Notes: generated by a model not told the origin, from the letters alone. Numbered from the stretch's first letter, positions 1 to 10,444 are shown. The stretch: DNA of 64,000 bases from Glycine soja (GCF_004193775.1 NC_041019.1:35154827-35218826); one strand, 5' to 3'. Numbers and translations are program-made.

Positions 1-282
1 GTTTAGGCTATAAGCCCACTCAGGCGGACATGAAAAGAAGCATCGCGGAAGAAAGAACAGTGGTCAAAGCTCGCGTTGGAGACAAGAAAGTGAAGGAAGC
101 CCGCCCTGCCACATAAGTAGAAGCTTTATAAGCGCGGGTCTGGGAGACAAAGGTCAAGTGTTCGCGATATGCGAAGATGATGTTCCGAGTACTTTGGATT
201 TGGTACGACCATGCCCTCCTGATTTCCAGCTGGGAAATTGGCGAGTGGAGGAACGCCCCGGCATTTACGCAAATAGCATAAT
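1..282 (+). pseudogene. Ogre A gag-protease C-terminal end (partial, frameshifted)
   Basis: This is the last part of the exon upstream of the pol intron in a Tat/Ogre-type Ty3/gypsy element; the rest lies left of the window. One frame (codons starting at base 3) reads LGYKPTQADMKRSIAEER and onward to a TAA at 114-116. A second frame (from about base 113) reads through CPPDFQLGNWRVEERPGIY up to the splice donor at 283. The motifs resemble the region between protease and reverse transcriptase in Ogre elements. The two frames do not join, so there is a frameshift near 111-118. The assignment rests on its position immediately before the intron and pol frame. Confidence 0.7.
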
Positions 283-461
283 GTAAACCTTTACGGTTTT
301 AAAAGCTCTATAGTTGGGCCTAGGCTTTAGAGTTTTTCCTTTTGTTAAGGCTTTGTGTCTTTTGTTTTTGAATTTATAATACAAGGATCTTTCTTCATCT
401 GTTCCTGGTCTCTACCCATTCTCATTCATTTGCATGTTTACTTCTTTTTCTGAAACGGCAG
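283..461 (+). other. Putative Ogre pol intron (179 bp)
   Basis: The segment starts GTAAAC and ends GGCAG, and it is AT/T-rich with a pyrimidine-rich 3' half. Unspliced, the upstream frame stops at once (TAA 284-286). Joining 282 to 462 gives an open frame that runs acidic (DDE..., then TEDEGNEDVG) toward the pol frame. A spliced intron between protease and reverse transcriptase is an established feature of Ogre elements, so the position supports the call. Splicing itself was not observed. Confidence 0.72.
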
Positions 462-584
462 ATCCGATGACGAGTCCCCCGAAGGTACTAATACCTGGGA
501 CCCGCCTATCGACTTCGAGCAAGAAATGAATCAAACGGAAGATGAAGGAAATGAGGATGTGGGACTTCCCCAGAACTAGAAAGA

Positions 585-3500
585 ATGGTCGCCCATGAGG
601 ACCAAGAAACGGGGCCTCGTCAAGAAGAAACAAAGCTAGTAGACTTAGGAATTGGCAGTGGAAAGAGGGAAGTAAAGATAGGTACAGGTATTACCGCACC
701 TATCCGTGAAGAATTAATAATCCTGCTAAAAGATTACCAAGACATCTTTGCTTGGTCATACCAAGATATGCCCGGTTTGAGTTCTGACATTGTACAGCAC
801 CGATTACCTCTAAATCCCGAGTGTTCCCCGGTAAAACAGAAACTGAGAAGGATGAAGCCCGAAACATCCTTGAAGATAAAAGAAGAAGTGAAGAAGCAAT
901 TTGACGCTGGATTTCTGACCGTCGCTCGGTATCCAGAATGGGTTGCCAACATTGTACCAGTTCCTAAGAAAGATGGGAAAGTACGAATGTGTGTGGATTA
1001 TCGGGACCTGAATCGGGCCAGTCCCAAGGACAATTTTCCTTTACCACACATCGATATCCTCGTAGATAACACAGCCAATTTCGCTTTATTTTCCTTCATG
1101 GACGGTTTCTCTGGTTACAATCAGATAAAGATGGCGCCCGAGGATATGGAAAAGACTACTTTCGTCACCCTGTGGGGGACGTTCTGTTACAAGGTGATGT
1201 CCTTTGGACTCAAGAATGCCGGGGCAACTTATCAACGGGCCATGGTAGCTTTGTTCCATGATATGATGCATCAAGAGATCGAGGTCTACGTGGACGACAT
1301 AATTGCTAAATCTAAATCCGAGGAAGAACACCTTGTCAACCTGCGGAAGTTGTTCGAAAGGCTTAAGAAATATCAATTAAGGTTGAACCCCGCTAAGTGT
1401 ACCTTTGGGGTCAAATCAGGGAAATTGCTTGGTTTCATTGTAAGCCAGAAAGGGATAGAGGTAGACCCCGAAAAAGTGAAGGCTATCCTTGAGATGCCAG
1501 AACCCCGTACAGAGAGGCAAGTCCGAGGTTTCCTAGGGCGTTTGAATTATATTGCCAGATTCATATCGCAGCTCACCGCCATTTGTGAGCCGTTGTTCAA
1601 GCTCTTGCGCAAAAACCAAACTGATCGCTGGAATGAGGATTGCCAAGAGGCTTTTGGAAGGATCAAAAAGTGCTTAATGAATCCTCCCGTGCTTATGCCA
1701 CCAGTACCTGGAAGGCCTCTCATTTTGTACATGACAATCTTGGACGAATCAATGGGGTGTATGCTGGGGCAACATGACGAATCCGGGAAGAAAGAGCGCG
1801 CTGTTTACTACCTAAGTAAGAAGTTCACGACCTGTGAGATGAATTATTCCTTTCTCGAAAGAACGTGTTGTGCGTTAGTATGGGCATCCCATCGCCTAAG
1901 GCAGTACATGCTGAGCCATACTACCTGGTTGATATCCAAAATGGACCCGGTTAAGTACATCTTTGAAAAGCCAGCTCTCACGGGACGAATCGCCCGGTGG
2001 CAAGTCCTGCTATCTGAGTTTGATATAGTCTACGTCACCCAAAAGGCGATAAAAGGAAGCGCTTTAGCAGATTATTTGGCTCAACAGCCTCTTAACGACT
2101 ACCAGCCCATGCATCCTGAATTCCCGGATGAGGACATCATGGCCTTGTTTGAGGAAAGATTGGACGAAGATCGGGACAAATGGACTGTATGGTTTGACGG
2201 AGCGTCAAACATTCTAGGTCATGGCGTTGGGGCAGTGTTGGTCTCTCCGGACAATCAATGTGTACCTTTCACAGCCAGGCTAGGATTTGACTGCACCAAC
2301 AACATGGCCGAATATGAAGCATGTGCCCTAGCCGTCCAGGCAGCAATTGACTCCAATGTCAAACTACTCAAGGTGTACGGCGACTCAGCGTTGGTAATCC
2401 ATCAGCTGAGAGGGGAATGGGAGACTAGAGATCCCAAGCTGATACCCTACAAAGCCTATATCAAGGAATTGGCTAAAACCTTCGATGAGATCTCCTTCCA
2501 TCATGTTCCCCGCGAGGAAAATCAAATGGCGGATGCACTTGCTACGTTGGCGTCTATGTTCCAGCTAACACCGCACGGGGATCTACCCTACATCGAATTT
2601 TGGTGTCGTGGCAAACCCGCGCATTGTTGCCAAGTGGAAGAGGAACGGGACGGAAAGCCTTGGTATTTCGACATCAAGCGATATGTCGTAAGCAAAGAAT
2701 ACCCGCCAGAGATTGCCGACAACGATAAACGGACATTGAGAAGGTTGGCAGCCGGTTTCTTCATGAGCGGAAGCATACTGTATAAAAGAAATCACGACAT
2801 GACACTCCTGCGGTGTGTGGATGCCAAGGAGGCAAATCACATGATCGAGGAAGTCCATGAGGGCTCGTTTGGAACGCACGCCAACGGGCATGCTATGGCC
2901 AGGAAGATCCTAAGAGCAGGTTATTACTGGCTTACCATGAAAAGTGATTGTTGTGTCCATGTGAGGAAATGCCACAAATGTCAAGCATTCTCAGATAATG
3001 TTAATGCCCCACCACATCCTCTGAATGTCATGTCCGCCCCTTGGCCTTTCTCCATGTGGGGAATAGATGTCATCAGGGCCATTGAGCCCAAGGCCTCGAA
3101 TGGTCATCGCTTCATCCTCGTAGCGATAGATTATTTCACCAAGTGGGTCGAGGCGGCTTCATATACCAATGTCACGAGGAATGTGGTGATCAGGTTCATT
3201 AAGAAAGAGATCATCTGCCGATATGGTTTGCCAAGGAAGATTATCACGGACAATGGCACCAACCTGAATAACAAGATGATGGGGGAAATGTGCGAGGAGT
3301 TTAAAATCCAGCATCACAATTCCACACCCTACCGGCCAAAGATGAATGGAGCCGTGGAAGCGGCCAATAAGAATATCAAAAAGATTATCCAAAAGATGAC
3401 CGTGTCATACAAGGATTGGCACGAAATGCTCCCATTCGCGTTACACGGTTACCGGACTTCAGTGCGAACGTCAACTGGGGCAACGCCGTTCTCATTGGTA

Positions 3501-3908
3501 TATGGGATGGAGGCTGTGTTACCGTTTGAGGTAGAAGTCCCGTCATTAAGGATCTTGGCGGAATCCGGATTAAAGGAATCAGAGTGGGCTCAAACGCGCT
3601 ATGACCAGCTCAACCTCATTGAGGGTAAGCGCTTAACGGCCATGAGTCATGGGCGCTTATACCAGCAAAGAATGAAGAGTGCATTCGACAAGAAAGTATG
3701 CTTACGCAAGTTCCATGAGGGAGACCTTGTGCTAAAGAAAATGTCCCATGCTGTCAAGGACCATCGAGGGAAATGGGCCCCGAACTACGAAGGGCCTTTT
3801 GTTGTGAAGAGGGCTTTTTCCGGAGGAGCCCTGGTGCTTACCAACATGGATGGCGAAGAGCTACCTTCACCCGTGAACTCTGATGTCGTCAAACAATATT
3901 ATGCTTAG
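585..3908 (+). CDS. Ogre A pol: reverse transcriptase, dual RNase H, integrase
   Basis: A 1107-residue open frame encodes the replication enzymes of a Tat/Ogre Ty3/gypsy element. Reverse transcriptase spans roughly residues 60-340, with the catalytic YVDD at 235-238. A first, degenerate RNase H covers about 375-500. A second, archaeal-type RNase H covers about 530-660 with acidic residues D538, E576, D600 and D650; this dual arrangement marks the Tat lineage. Integrase follows with zinc-finger residues H758, H765 (or H769), C796 and C799, and a DD35E triad at D828, D889 and E925. The frame is uninterrupted. The ATG at 585 is not the natural start: coding homology continues upstream to the splice acceptor at 462, but one base is missing from the C-run at 568-571, so the exon frame ends at TAG 577-579. 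The enzymes look intact but are cut off from gag-pro. Confidence 0.93.
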   Translation: MVAHEDQETGPRQEETKLVDLGIGSGKREVKIGTGITAPIREELIILLKDYQDIFAWSYQDMPGLSSDIVQHRLPLNPECSPVKQKLRRMKPETSLKIKEEVKKQFDAGFLTVARYPEWVANIVPVPKKDGKVRMCVDYRDLNRASPKDNFPLPHIDILVDNTANFALFSFMDGFSGYNQIKMAPEDMEKTTFVTLWGTFCYKVMSFGLKNAGATYQRAMVALFHDMMHQEIEVYVDDIIAKSKSEEEHLVNLRKLFERLKKYQLRLNPAKCTFGVKSGKLLGFIVSQKGIEVDPEKVKAILEMPEPRTERQVRGFLGRLNYIARFISQLTAICEPLFKLLRKNQTDRWNEDCQEAFGRIKKCLMNPPVLMPPVPGRPLILYMTILDESMGCMLGQHDESGKKERAVYYLSKKFTTCEMNYSFLERTCCALVWASHRLRQYMLSHTTWLISKMDPVKYIFEKPALTGRIARWQVLLSEFDIVYVTQKAIKGSALADYLAQQPLNDYQPMHPEFPDEDIMALFEERLDEDRDKWTVWFDGASNILGHGVGAVLVSPDNQCVPFTARLGFDCTNNMAEYEACALAVQAAIDSNVKLLKVYGDSALVIHQLRGEWETRDPKLIPYKAYIKELAKTFDEISFHHVPREENQMADALATLASMFQLTPHGDLPYIEFWCRGKPAHCCQVEEERDGKPWYFDIKRYVVSKEYPPEIADNDKRTLRRLAAGFFMSGSILYKRNHDMTLLRCVDAKEANHMIEEVHEGSFGTHANGHAMARKILRAGYYWLTMKSDCCVHVRKCHKCQAFSDNVNAPPHPLNVMSAPWPFSMWGIDVIRAIEPKASNGHRFILVAIDYFTKWVEAASYTNVTRNVVIRFIKKEIICRYGLPRKIITDNGTNLNNKMMGEMCEEFKIQHHNSTPYRPKMNGAVEAANKNIKKIIQKMTVSYKDWHEMLPFALHGYRTSVRTSTGATPFSLVYGMEAVLPFEVEVPSLRILAESGLKESEWAQTRYDQLNLIEGKRLTAMSHGRLYQQRMKSAFDKKVCLRKFHEGDLVLKKMSHAVKDHRGKWAPNYEGPFVVKRAFSGGALVLTNMDGEELPSPVNSDVVKQYYA

Positions 3909-6031
3909 AAGCTGGGGCAATTAAGGATGTCGCTGCATGTTCTTTATCTTTATGCGTTTTCTGGATTTCCCCCAGGGATTTCCTGTCTGTTGTATCTCTC
4001 GTTACAATCTTTCAAAGAAATGAACGTGGATTCGAGGCTTTAGTCCTCACGTTAGTTTCAAGCCTTGTGTTAATCTGTGATCACCTGAGCCCTTCCGCTC
4101 AGCTCATGGGATGCCCCAAGCGCTTAATTAGAATTGAACCTGAACCAACTTTCCCTAAATTTGCTGCGTTTGAAAACATTCGTGCATATGCATACGCATA
4201 CGCATACGCATGCATATTGTTGTGGTAAAACAGGGGCAGGATCATCTTGGGCTACCTTCTGGGGTAGAGACAAAACATGAACGGCAAAAACCAATCAAGG
4301 TAAGGTAATGACGCGATCAAGATTGGCCATACCTGGTTGTTTATTACTTGCAGGTACTTAAGGACGGATGCAAGTGGGGATGGGGTCACGACCGACCGAT
4401 CGTTGCCCCTTCTCTGCGCGAAACAAGCAGAGAATGTCGCTGCAAGGCAGCCCCGTATCCTTTGTATTTTGCAGCTTTCTTTTACTATTTGTTTGTTTTA
4501 AAAAGCAAAAATAAGTAATCAACACCTAATTCTAACCTAAGTAAGTTCAAGTTAGGCAAGATGCTAATCCATGAGAAGGGAGGGGACATGGTTAATGTTC
4601 CCCTCAAAAAAAAAAAAAAATGTGCAGGTTAGCTCGCCTGGGCGAGCCACCCCTGCACCAAATTATAAGAATGACGAAAGGGGGGACGTTTTTGCATTCA
4701 AAAACTTCTTTTCCCCCCTTTCAAAAGCCATACCCACGGGATTGACGAGTTTGCAGCCCTAGGGTCATCCTTTTTCGCATTTTTTGATTCTGTTTTGCGC
4801 TTTTGTTCATCACCAACAAGTAAGTGTTCCATCCCTAAGCTTTCTAGCTTTTCATTGGTGTATTTTGATCTCCTTTTGGTGCTCTAAATTGTGGGAATGT
4901 GCTCAAATATATGGGGCAATTTTGGTTTGTTTTCTTGCTTGATTAGGTTGAATTAGGGGTTTGTATGGGATAGCCCTAGGCCTATAATGCATTTTGGAAC
5001 AATGGGACATGCCACATTGTCCCCGTTCTCTTGCTATTGACGCCTAAACGCGCGCCCACCAAGTGTTCGGTGAAATGCCTCAATGGCATTAGCGCGTGAC
5101 TTTTGTAAGGAAACAACCCATGGGGCATTTTGGTTTGTACATATTTTCTATTTTTGGAATATGTATTCATTCCCGAAAAAGGCTAGAGTAATTGCCCCAC
5201 ATATATCCTAGGCCTAGGAACTACAATTTTATGCAAAAAGAACACAAGTGGAGGTGCATATTGGGTAAAGTTACCCTTTTTGGCCAGCAATCAGTTATGG
5301 GCCACGCTACAATAATTTCCCTACGCCTAGATGTTTAGGAATTTTGCTCGTCATGAATGTGTAGGTTTAGAATAGGTAGCAAAATACCTTTGGCAATTTA
5401 CACTTTGGGTATGATAGCAAAATACTTGGATGTATGTACATATAATTTTTGGTAGTCAAAATGTCTCACGAAAAAAAATATATATATAAATATGTTGCAT
5501 GTTATGTAAAGGAAATACATTACAAAAAAAAATATACCTTTTAATTTGAATACAATTTTAGTCAGCAAAGGAAAATATACTTGAATTTGCATGCGACTTT
5601 AGGTAGCAAAAACTTGAAAAGAGCATGAAATGTAGCACCTTATTGTGTAGATAGTCAAGATTCATCATGAAGTTTGTGTATTTATAGGTATTAGAAATAC
5701 CAAGATGTGCACATGTGCAATTTTTGGTACCCCGAAATGCTTTGAGTATGCATGTATGTAAATTTAGCCAAGGAGATGTGTGTGATGTAAGTAACAAATA
5801 CACCTTGGAAGTACATGTAAATAATCTAGATAACGAAGCTGCCTTGATTGTATATGGGTGCATTTTTTCTTAGTTAATAGAATGTCTTGTGCAAGTGAAC
5901 GTTCGTAAGGAAATATGCGCATAAGCTTGCTCTAAATTTACATTGATGGGGGGAGGTTGTATGCCATTTTTGTTTTAAGAGTAGTGTCCCACTGGTAAAA
6001 CTAACTTTCCAAATGTTTGCCTTCGCAGGAA
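3909..6031 (+). other. Ogre A spacer between pol and the 3' ORF
   Basis: No credible coding frame lies here. The first 650 bases are AT-balanced noncoding sequence with a short hexamer repeat. A 14-bp palindrome (CTCGCC TG GGCGAG, about 4632-4645) also occurs in the LTR promoters, and an A-run lies at 4607-4620. From about 5380 to 5860 the sequence is AT-rich with many imperfect copies of a motif like TAGCAAAATAC. The last 30 bases hold a branch-point-like CTAAC (6001-6005) and a splice-acceptor-like TTCGCAG (6022-6028). Confidence 0.6.
4189..4214 (+). repeat. (GCATAC)n microsatellite
   Basis: About four tandem copies of GCATAC, flanked by GCATATG and GCATGCATA. It is a short simple repeat in the post-pol spacer. 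Confidence 0.85.
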
Positions 6032-7039
6032 ATGGCCCCGAGGAAGCTTGCCTCAAAGAGGTCCAGGAAGGACAAGGCAGCCGAAGGAACTAGTTCCGCT
6101 CCGGAGTATGACAGTCACCGCTTTAGGAGCGCTGTACACCAGCAGCGCTTCGAGGCCATCAAGGGATGGTCGTTTCTCCGGGAGCGACGCGTCCAGCTCA
6201 GGGACGACGAGTATACTGATTTCCAGGAGGAAATAGGGCGCCGGCGGTGGGCACCACTGGTTACTCCCATGGCCAAGTTTGATCCAGAAATAGTCCTTGA
6301 GTTTTATGCCAATGCTTGGCCAACAGAGGAGGGCGTGCGTGACATGAGATCCTGGGTAAGGGGTCAGTGGATCCCGTTTGATGCCGACGCTATCGGCCAA
6401 CTCCTAGGATATCCGTTGGTGTTGGAAGAGGGCCAGGAATGTGAGTATGGCCAGAGGAGGAACCGGTCTGATGGGTTCGATGAGGAGGCCATCGCCCAGC
6501 TGCTATGTATACTGGGGCAGGATTTTGCCCGGACTGCTGCAGGGAGGTGAGTGCGAATCATGCGCACCAACATGACCACCCTAACCCAGATATGGATGAC
6601 GTTGCTCCTCAGCAACATCCTGCCCACCGATCATAATTCCGACCTTCCCATGCTGAAGTGTCAGCTGGTGTACGCCATCCTGACACGGATGAGCATCCAT
6701 GTGGCTCAGTTGATCGCTGATGCCATCTATATTTTTGCAGGTATGGCGCCCACTAGGCACCCTTTGGACCCAGATAAGTCCAACAGGGCCCTGGGATTCC
6801 CCGCACTGATCACAGGACTCTGCCAGTCGTTCGGAGTCCCCGTTGCACCTACCAAGGTGATTCGGCCGCCCATCACCCGGGCTTTTATTGAGAAGTACTG
6901 TACCCAGAGACAGGCTCAGGGTGATGCTCCACAGGCCGCAGGCGCGCCACCACCGTCTCATCAGGCTGGCCAGGCTGGGGCATTTGACATGGAGCAGTAT
7001 TTACGGCATTTGGTTCGCCAGCAGGCGGCCAACCATTGA
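6032..7039 (+). pseudogene. Ogre A 3' ORF (putative plant transposon protein domain), one internal stop
   Basis: A single frame of about 335 codons lies downstream of pol. It starts with a basic N-terminus (MAPRKLASKRSRKDKAAEG) and ends after a Pro/Gln/Ala-rich tail. The core includes VTPMAKFDPEIVLEFYANAW and RSWVRGQWIPFDADAI. It resembles the legume family annotated as putative plant transposon protein domain (Pfam Transposase_32), whose function is unknown. The same ORF occurs in elements E (62569-63633, minus) and B (about 25440-26215, minus). One in-frame TGA at 6548-6550 interrupts A; E has CGG at this codon. The ATG at 6032 was chosen because it lies four bases after a splice-acceptor-like site that is also present in E. 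Confidence 0.75.
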
Positions 7040-9049
7040 GCACATGTATAGACCCATGATTGTCTGTACCAGATGAGCCTTAGCATGCAGAGCCAGGGCT
7101 TCGCTTCTTTTTCATGCCCCTACTCCAGACCAGTTCAGGGCAGAGGTTGCATGGCCCGGAGATTGGCCCGAGGCCCAAGCAGGAGAGGCACCCCCAGAAG
7201 CTCCCGGCGATGGAGAAGAGGCCCACGAGGACGAGGAGATGGCCGATTTGCTTGACTTCTTGGGAGGGAGTGGAGATACGTGACTGGGAGATCCCCAGAT
7301 TCATGTTTTCATTCATATTTCTTTTATCATTTTTATTCTATGTTGTTGTTTTGACTTGAGAGACTAATGTTTGTTTTTGTTGTTTCGATTGTCATTTGTA
7401 CAGCGCATACATTTTTTTTGCTGCGTTAGTGTTTATATATCATTACTATCGATGATGTTTGAAATTCTGGAACCGTGTAGAGTTCTTCGTTTAGGAACAT
7501 CGTCCCAAAAATATATATGTAAAATAAACAAAAATTATGATAAAAATAAAAATAGAAAAGAAAAAAAATGAAATGGAAAAGAGAAGAAAAGAAAAAAAAG
7601 AGAGCAAGTAAAGAAAAAGAGAGCAAATAAGGAAAAAGAAAGCAAGTAAGAAAAAAGGTGGAAAAAGAGAAAATAAGTTGTCTAGCTAAAAAATCGACAT
7701 GCTTTTGAAAAGAGATGATTTCCAACTTTTCTTTAAAAGAAAAATTCGCTGATCATAGCTAGTTTTTGAAAAAAAACGTGTCTACACCTGAAGGGTGAAT
7801 GCTGTGAAATTTCCCCGGATGCCCGAAATGGACTTGGAGGAATGCACAAATTGATAAAAGAACATATTTTGGAAACATTGGGTTGATTTAAAAATGGAGG
7901 AAATGAATCCTGAGCCCTAGCATCACATGACCATAAAAGTTTGACACTTGAGTGTCCACATAGGTGCATGCATGACCAGTTTTGCATAAAAGTTTCCAAG
8001 TCATCATTTTTGCATTTGTGTCATGGAAATAGTGTGGGGCATCCCTTTTATCCTTGAACCAAACCAAACCCTGACATGTATCATGTCTAGCCATTCTACA
8101 AGCTTTGAGCCAAAATCCTGACTCACCATAAACCTTACCCTCGAAAGCAAAAAAAGGAAAGAAGGAAAGGAAATTTCCCATCAAAGAGAAAGCAAAAAAG
8201 GAAGGAAAGGAAATTCCCAATCAAAGAGAAAGCAAAAAAGGAAGGAAAGGAAATTCCCAATCAAAGAGTGGGAGAAAGAGAAAAAAAGAAACGAAAGGAA
8301 ATTCCCAATCAAAGAGTGGGAGAAAGAAAAAAGAAAAGAAAGAAAATTCCTAACCAAAGAATGGGAGAAAGTAAAAAAGAAGGAAACCATGACCTAAAAG
8401 TGGTCTTCTCCCTTTGATTACCAACCAAAATCCTGTGCGCTAGCGACTTTTCGCCCCGCACTAAACAAAAACAGAAAAGGAAAAAAGCCAACCAAAAATC
8501 AAAAGCCAAAAACACACAAAAGCAAAAAAAAAACCATCAAAAGAACCCATTCCCAAGGGAAGTCTTATTGATCCATGCTCACGCATGTAATTTTTGATTT
8601 GATAGGAAATAATTTGCAAAGTCAATTCATGACATATCTATGGTTCGGAATTAGGATGAAACACTTACCTGTGCGAGATTGATACACTTTGAGTGGATTT
8701 CTTCTATTTTTGTCGAACCCAGTGTTTCCTCTAAATGGTCATTTAGAAACGAAATGCTAACATCCAAAATCTCATTTATGGTTATGGGGGATTTCATCAG
8801 CAGACTCTCCTTCCCCGGTAGACGCATTGTTTTTCACTCAAAAAAGCATATGCTGCTCTAAATCAGTTGGAATATTTGTCTCTTTGCTAAAGCATGTTTG
8901 CATTTTAGTGGAGAAAACACCGAGACTTTTTCAAGTCTCACAAGTTATCCAGAACTACGTAGGTCTGAGTTCCTCATTGGAGGATACGTAGGAGCAAGAG
9001 CCTCGCTTTTGTCGACTGCACCACTTTTGTTACCATGATCCAAGAGCTG
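7040..9049 (+). other. Ogre A proximal 3' UTR
   Basis: This is noncoding sequence shared in order with the corresponding parts of D (13.17-15.1 kb), E (60.5-62.4 kb, minus) and B (23.4-24.7 kb, minus). It contains a purine-rich A/G tract at about 7540-7680. A set of imperfect roughly 40-45-base repeats built on GGAAATTCCCAATCAAAGAG spans about 8150-8380. A block at 8952-9015 closely matches a conserved block in the Ogre LTRs (two TACGTA cores about 35 bases apart, then CTTTTGTCGAC). Short ORFs here are low complexity and lack family resemblance. Confidence 0.65.
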
Positions 9050-9710
9050 GTAGCCCGCGGAGATACCTTACGGTTATCCGCACCCTTTTGTCATCCAGAG
9101 GCGGCGGGCCCGATGACAAGCAGAGACAAAATTTGGTCATTCTGCACCCTTGTATCATCCAGAGGCGGCGGGCCCGATGATATGCGGAGATACCTTACGG
9201 TTATCCGCACCCTTGTATCATCCAGAGGCGGCGGGCCCGATGATACGCGGAGATACCTTACGGTTATCCGCACCCTTTTGTCATCCAGAGGCGGCGGGCC
9301 GGATGACAAGCAGAGACAAAATTTGGTCCTTCTGCACCCTTGTATCATCCAGAGGCGGCGGGCCTGATGATACGCGGAGATACCTTACGGTTATCCGCAC
9401 CCTTGTATCATCCAGAGGCGGTGGGCCCGATGATACGCGGAGACACCTTACGGTTATCCGCACCCTTTTGTCATCCAGAGGCGGCGGGCCCGATGACAAG
9501 CAGAGACAAAATTTGGTCATTCTGCACCCTTGTATCATTCAGAGGCGGCGGGCCCGATGATACGCGGAGATACCTTACGGTTATCCGCACCCTTTTGTCA
9601 TCCAGAGGCGGCGGACCCGATGACAAGCAGAGACAAAATTTGGTCATTCTGCACCCTTGTGTCATCCAGAGGCGGCGGGCCCGATGATACGCGGAAATAC
9701 CCGAGTGGTT
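9050..9710 (+). repeat. Ogre A 3' UTR minisatellite, ~63-bp unit with ~190-bp higher-order pattern
   Basis: About ten units share the core CCAGAGGCGGCGGGCC, spaced close to 63 bases apart. Two unit types alternate: one with TACGGTTATCCGCACCC and one with AAATTTGGTCATTCTGCACCC. The mixture repeats about every 190 bases (three units). The unit length is a multiple of three, which explains the overlapping open frames on both strands; I do not regard those as genes. Tandem repeats in the 3' UTR are an established trait of Tat/Ogre elements. Confidence 0.92.
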
Positions 9711-9876
9711 ATCCGTATAAACATTCTTTTGCTATCTGTAGGACAGAACGCTTGATAGCATGCAGAGGCTGACATAGTCTTCTGCACCTTTTGTTCCTCC
9801 GGGAACAACAAGTCATTTACATGCGGAAATTTCATGGTCGCCCGCGACTCTCGTCAACCGAGAGGAGCGAAATTAG

Positions 9877-10444
9877 TGTCATACCCTAATTTTCGTCCGG
9901 GGACCTTTGCTTGATGACATGCGACCTTTCTTTGGTCCTTGTGAGGTGCTTGGCACCCATCATTAGGCGATTTGTGAAATTCCGGGAACGACAAGTCATG
10001 GTCACCCGCGACTCTCGTTAACCGAGAGGAGCGAAATTAGTGTCATACCCTAATTTTCGTCCGGGGACCTTTGCTTGATGACATGCGACCTTTCTTTGGT
10101 CCTTGTGAGGTGCTTGGCACCCATCATTAGGCGATTTGTGAAATTCCGGGAATGACAAGTCATGGTCACCCGCGACTCTCGTCTACCGAGAGGAGCGAAA
10201 TTAGTGTCATACACCAATTTTCGTCCGGGGACCTTTGCTTGATGACATGCGACCTTTCTTTGGTCCTTGTGAGGTGCTTGGCACCCATCATTAGGCAATT
10301 TGTGAAAATCCGGGAACAACAAGTCATTTGCATGTGGAGATTTTATGGTCACTCGCGACTCTCGTCAAATCGAGAGGAACGAAATTAGTGTCTTATCTTT
10401 ACTTTCCTTTTATCTCCAATAAAAGACAAGTAAAGAGGGGCAAC
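9877..10444 (+). repeat. 164-bp tandem repeat made from the UTR/LTR junction
   Basis: The LTR start TGTCATACC occurs at 9877 and 10041, with a variant at 10205, exactly 164 bases apart each time. The true 3' LTR start follows at 10445. Each unit carries about 110 bases matching the first part of the LTR (for example GACCTTTGCTTGATGACATG), followed by a pre-LTR segment ending CGAGAGGAGCGAAATTAG. Only the last copy has the full purine-rich tract before the LTR. The array is therefore a partial amplification across the 3' UTR/LTR boundary. Confidence 0.9.
10432..10444 (+). promoter_or_regulatory. Polypurine tract of Ogre A
   Basis: AAAGAGGGG followed by CAAC lies directly before the LTR start. 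The same tract precedes the LTRs at 20869 (+) and 58762 (minus), with a slightly diverged copy before 17740. This position is where plus-strand DNA synthesis is primed, so it marks 10445-12092 as a 3' LTR. Confidence 0.85.

Noticed and set aside
6547..6740. Possible intron in Ogre A's 3' ORF: AG/GTGAGT at 6546-6552 and a TTTTTGCAG ending at 6740
   Set aside because: The GT is created by the same C-to-T change that makes the TGA. E keeps coding sequence across the whole interval, and removing 194 bases would shift the frame into an early stop.
8181..8515. Minus-strand hydrophobic repeat ORFs
   Set aside because: They come from purine-rich ~40-45-base repeats in the 3' UTR of Ogre A and are not conserved as frames in sister copies.
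9035..9687. Overlapping ORFs on both strands in the 63-bp array
   Set aside because: They follow from a repeat unit divisible by three with few stop triplets. All frames look alike and no domain is recognisable.
9775..9790. Start of a separate solo LTR around 9.88 kb because of TGTCATACC
   Set aside because: Only the first ~110 bases of the LTR are present before the next unit begins, so it is a junction-derived tandem repeat and not an LTR.
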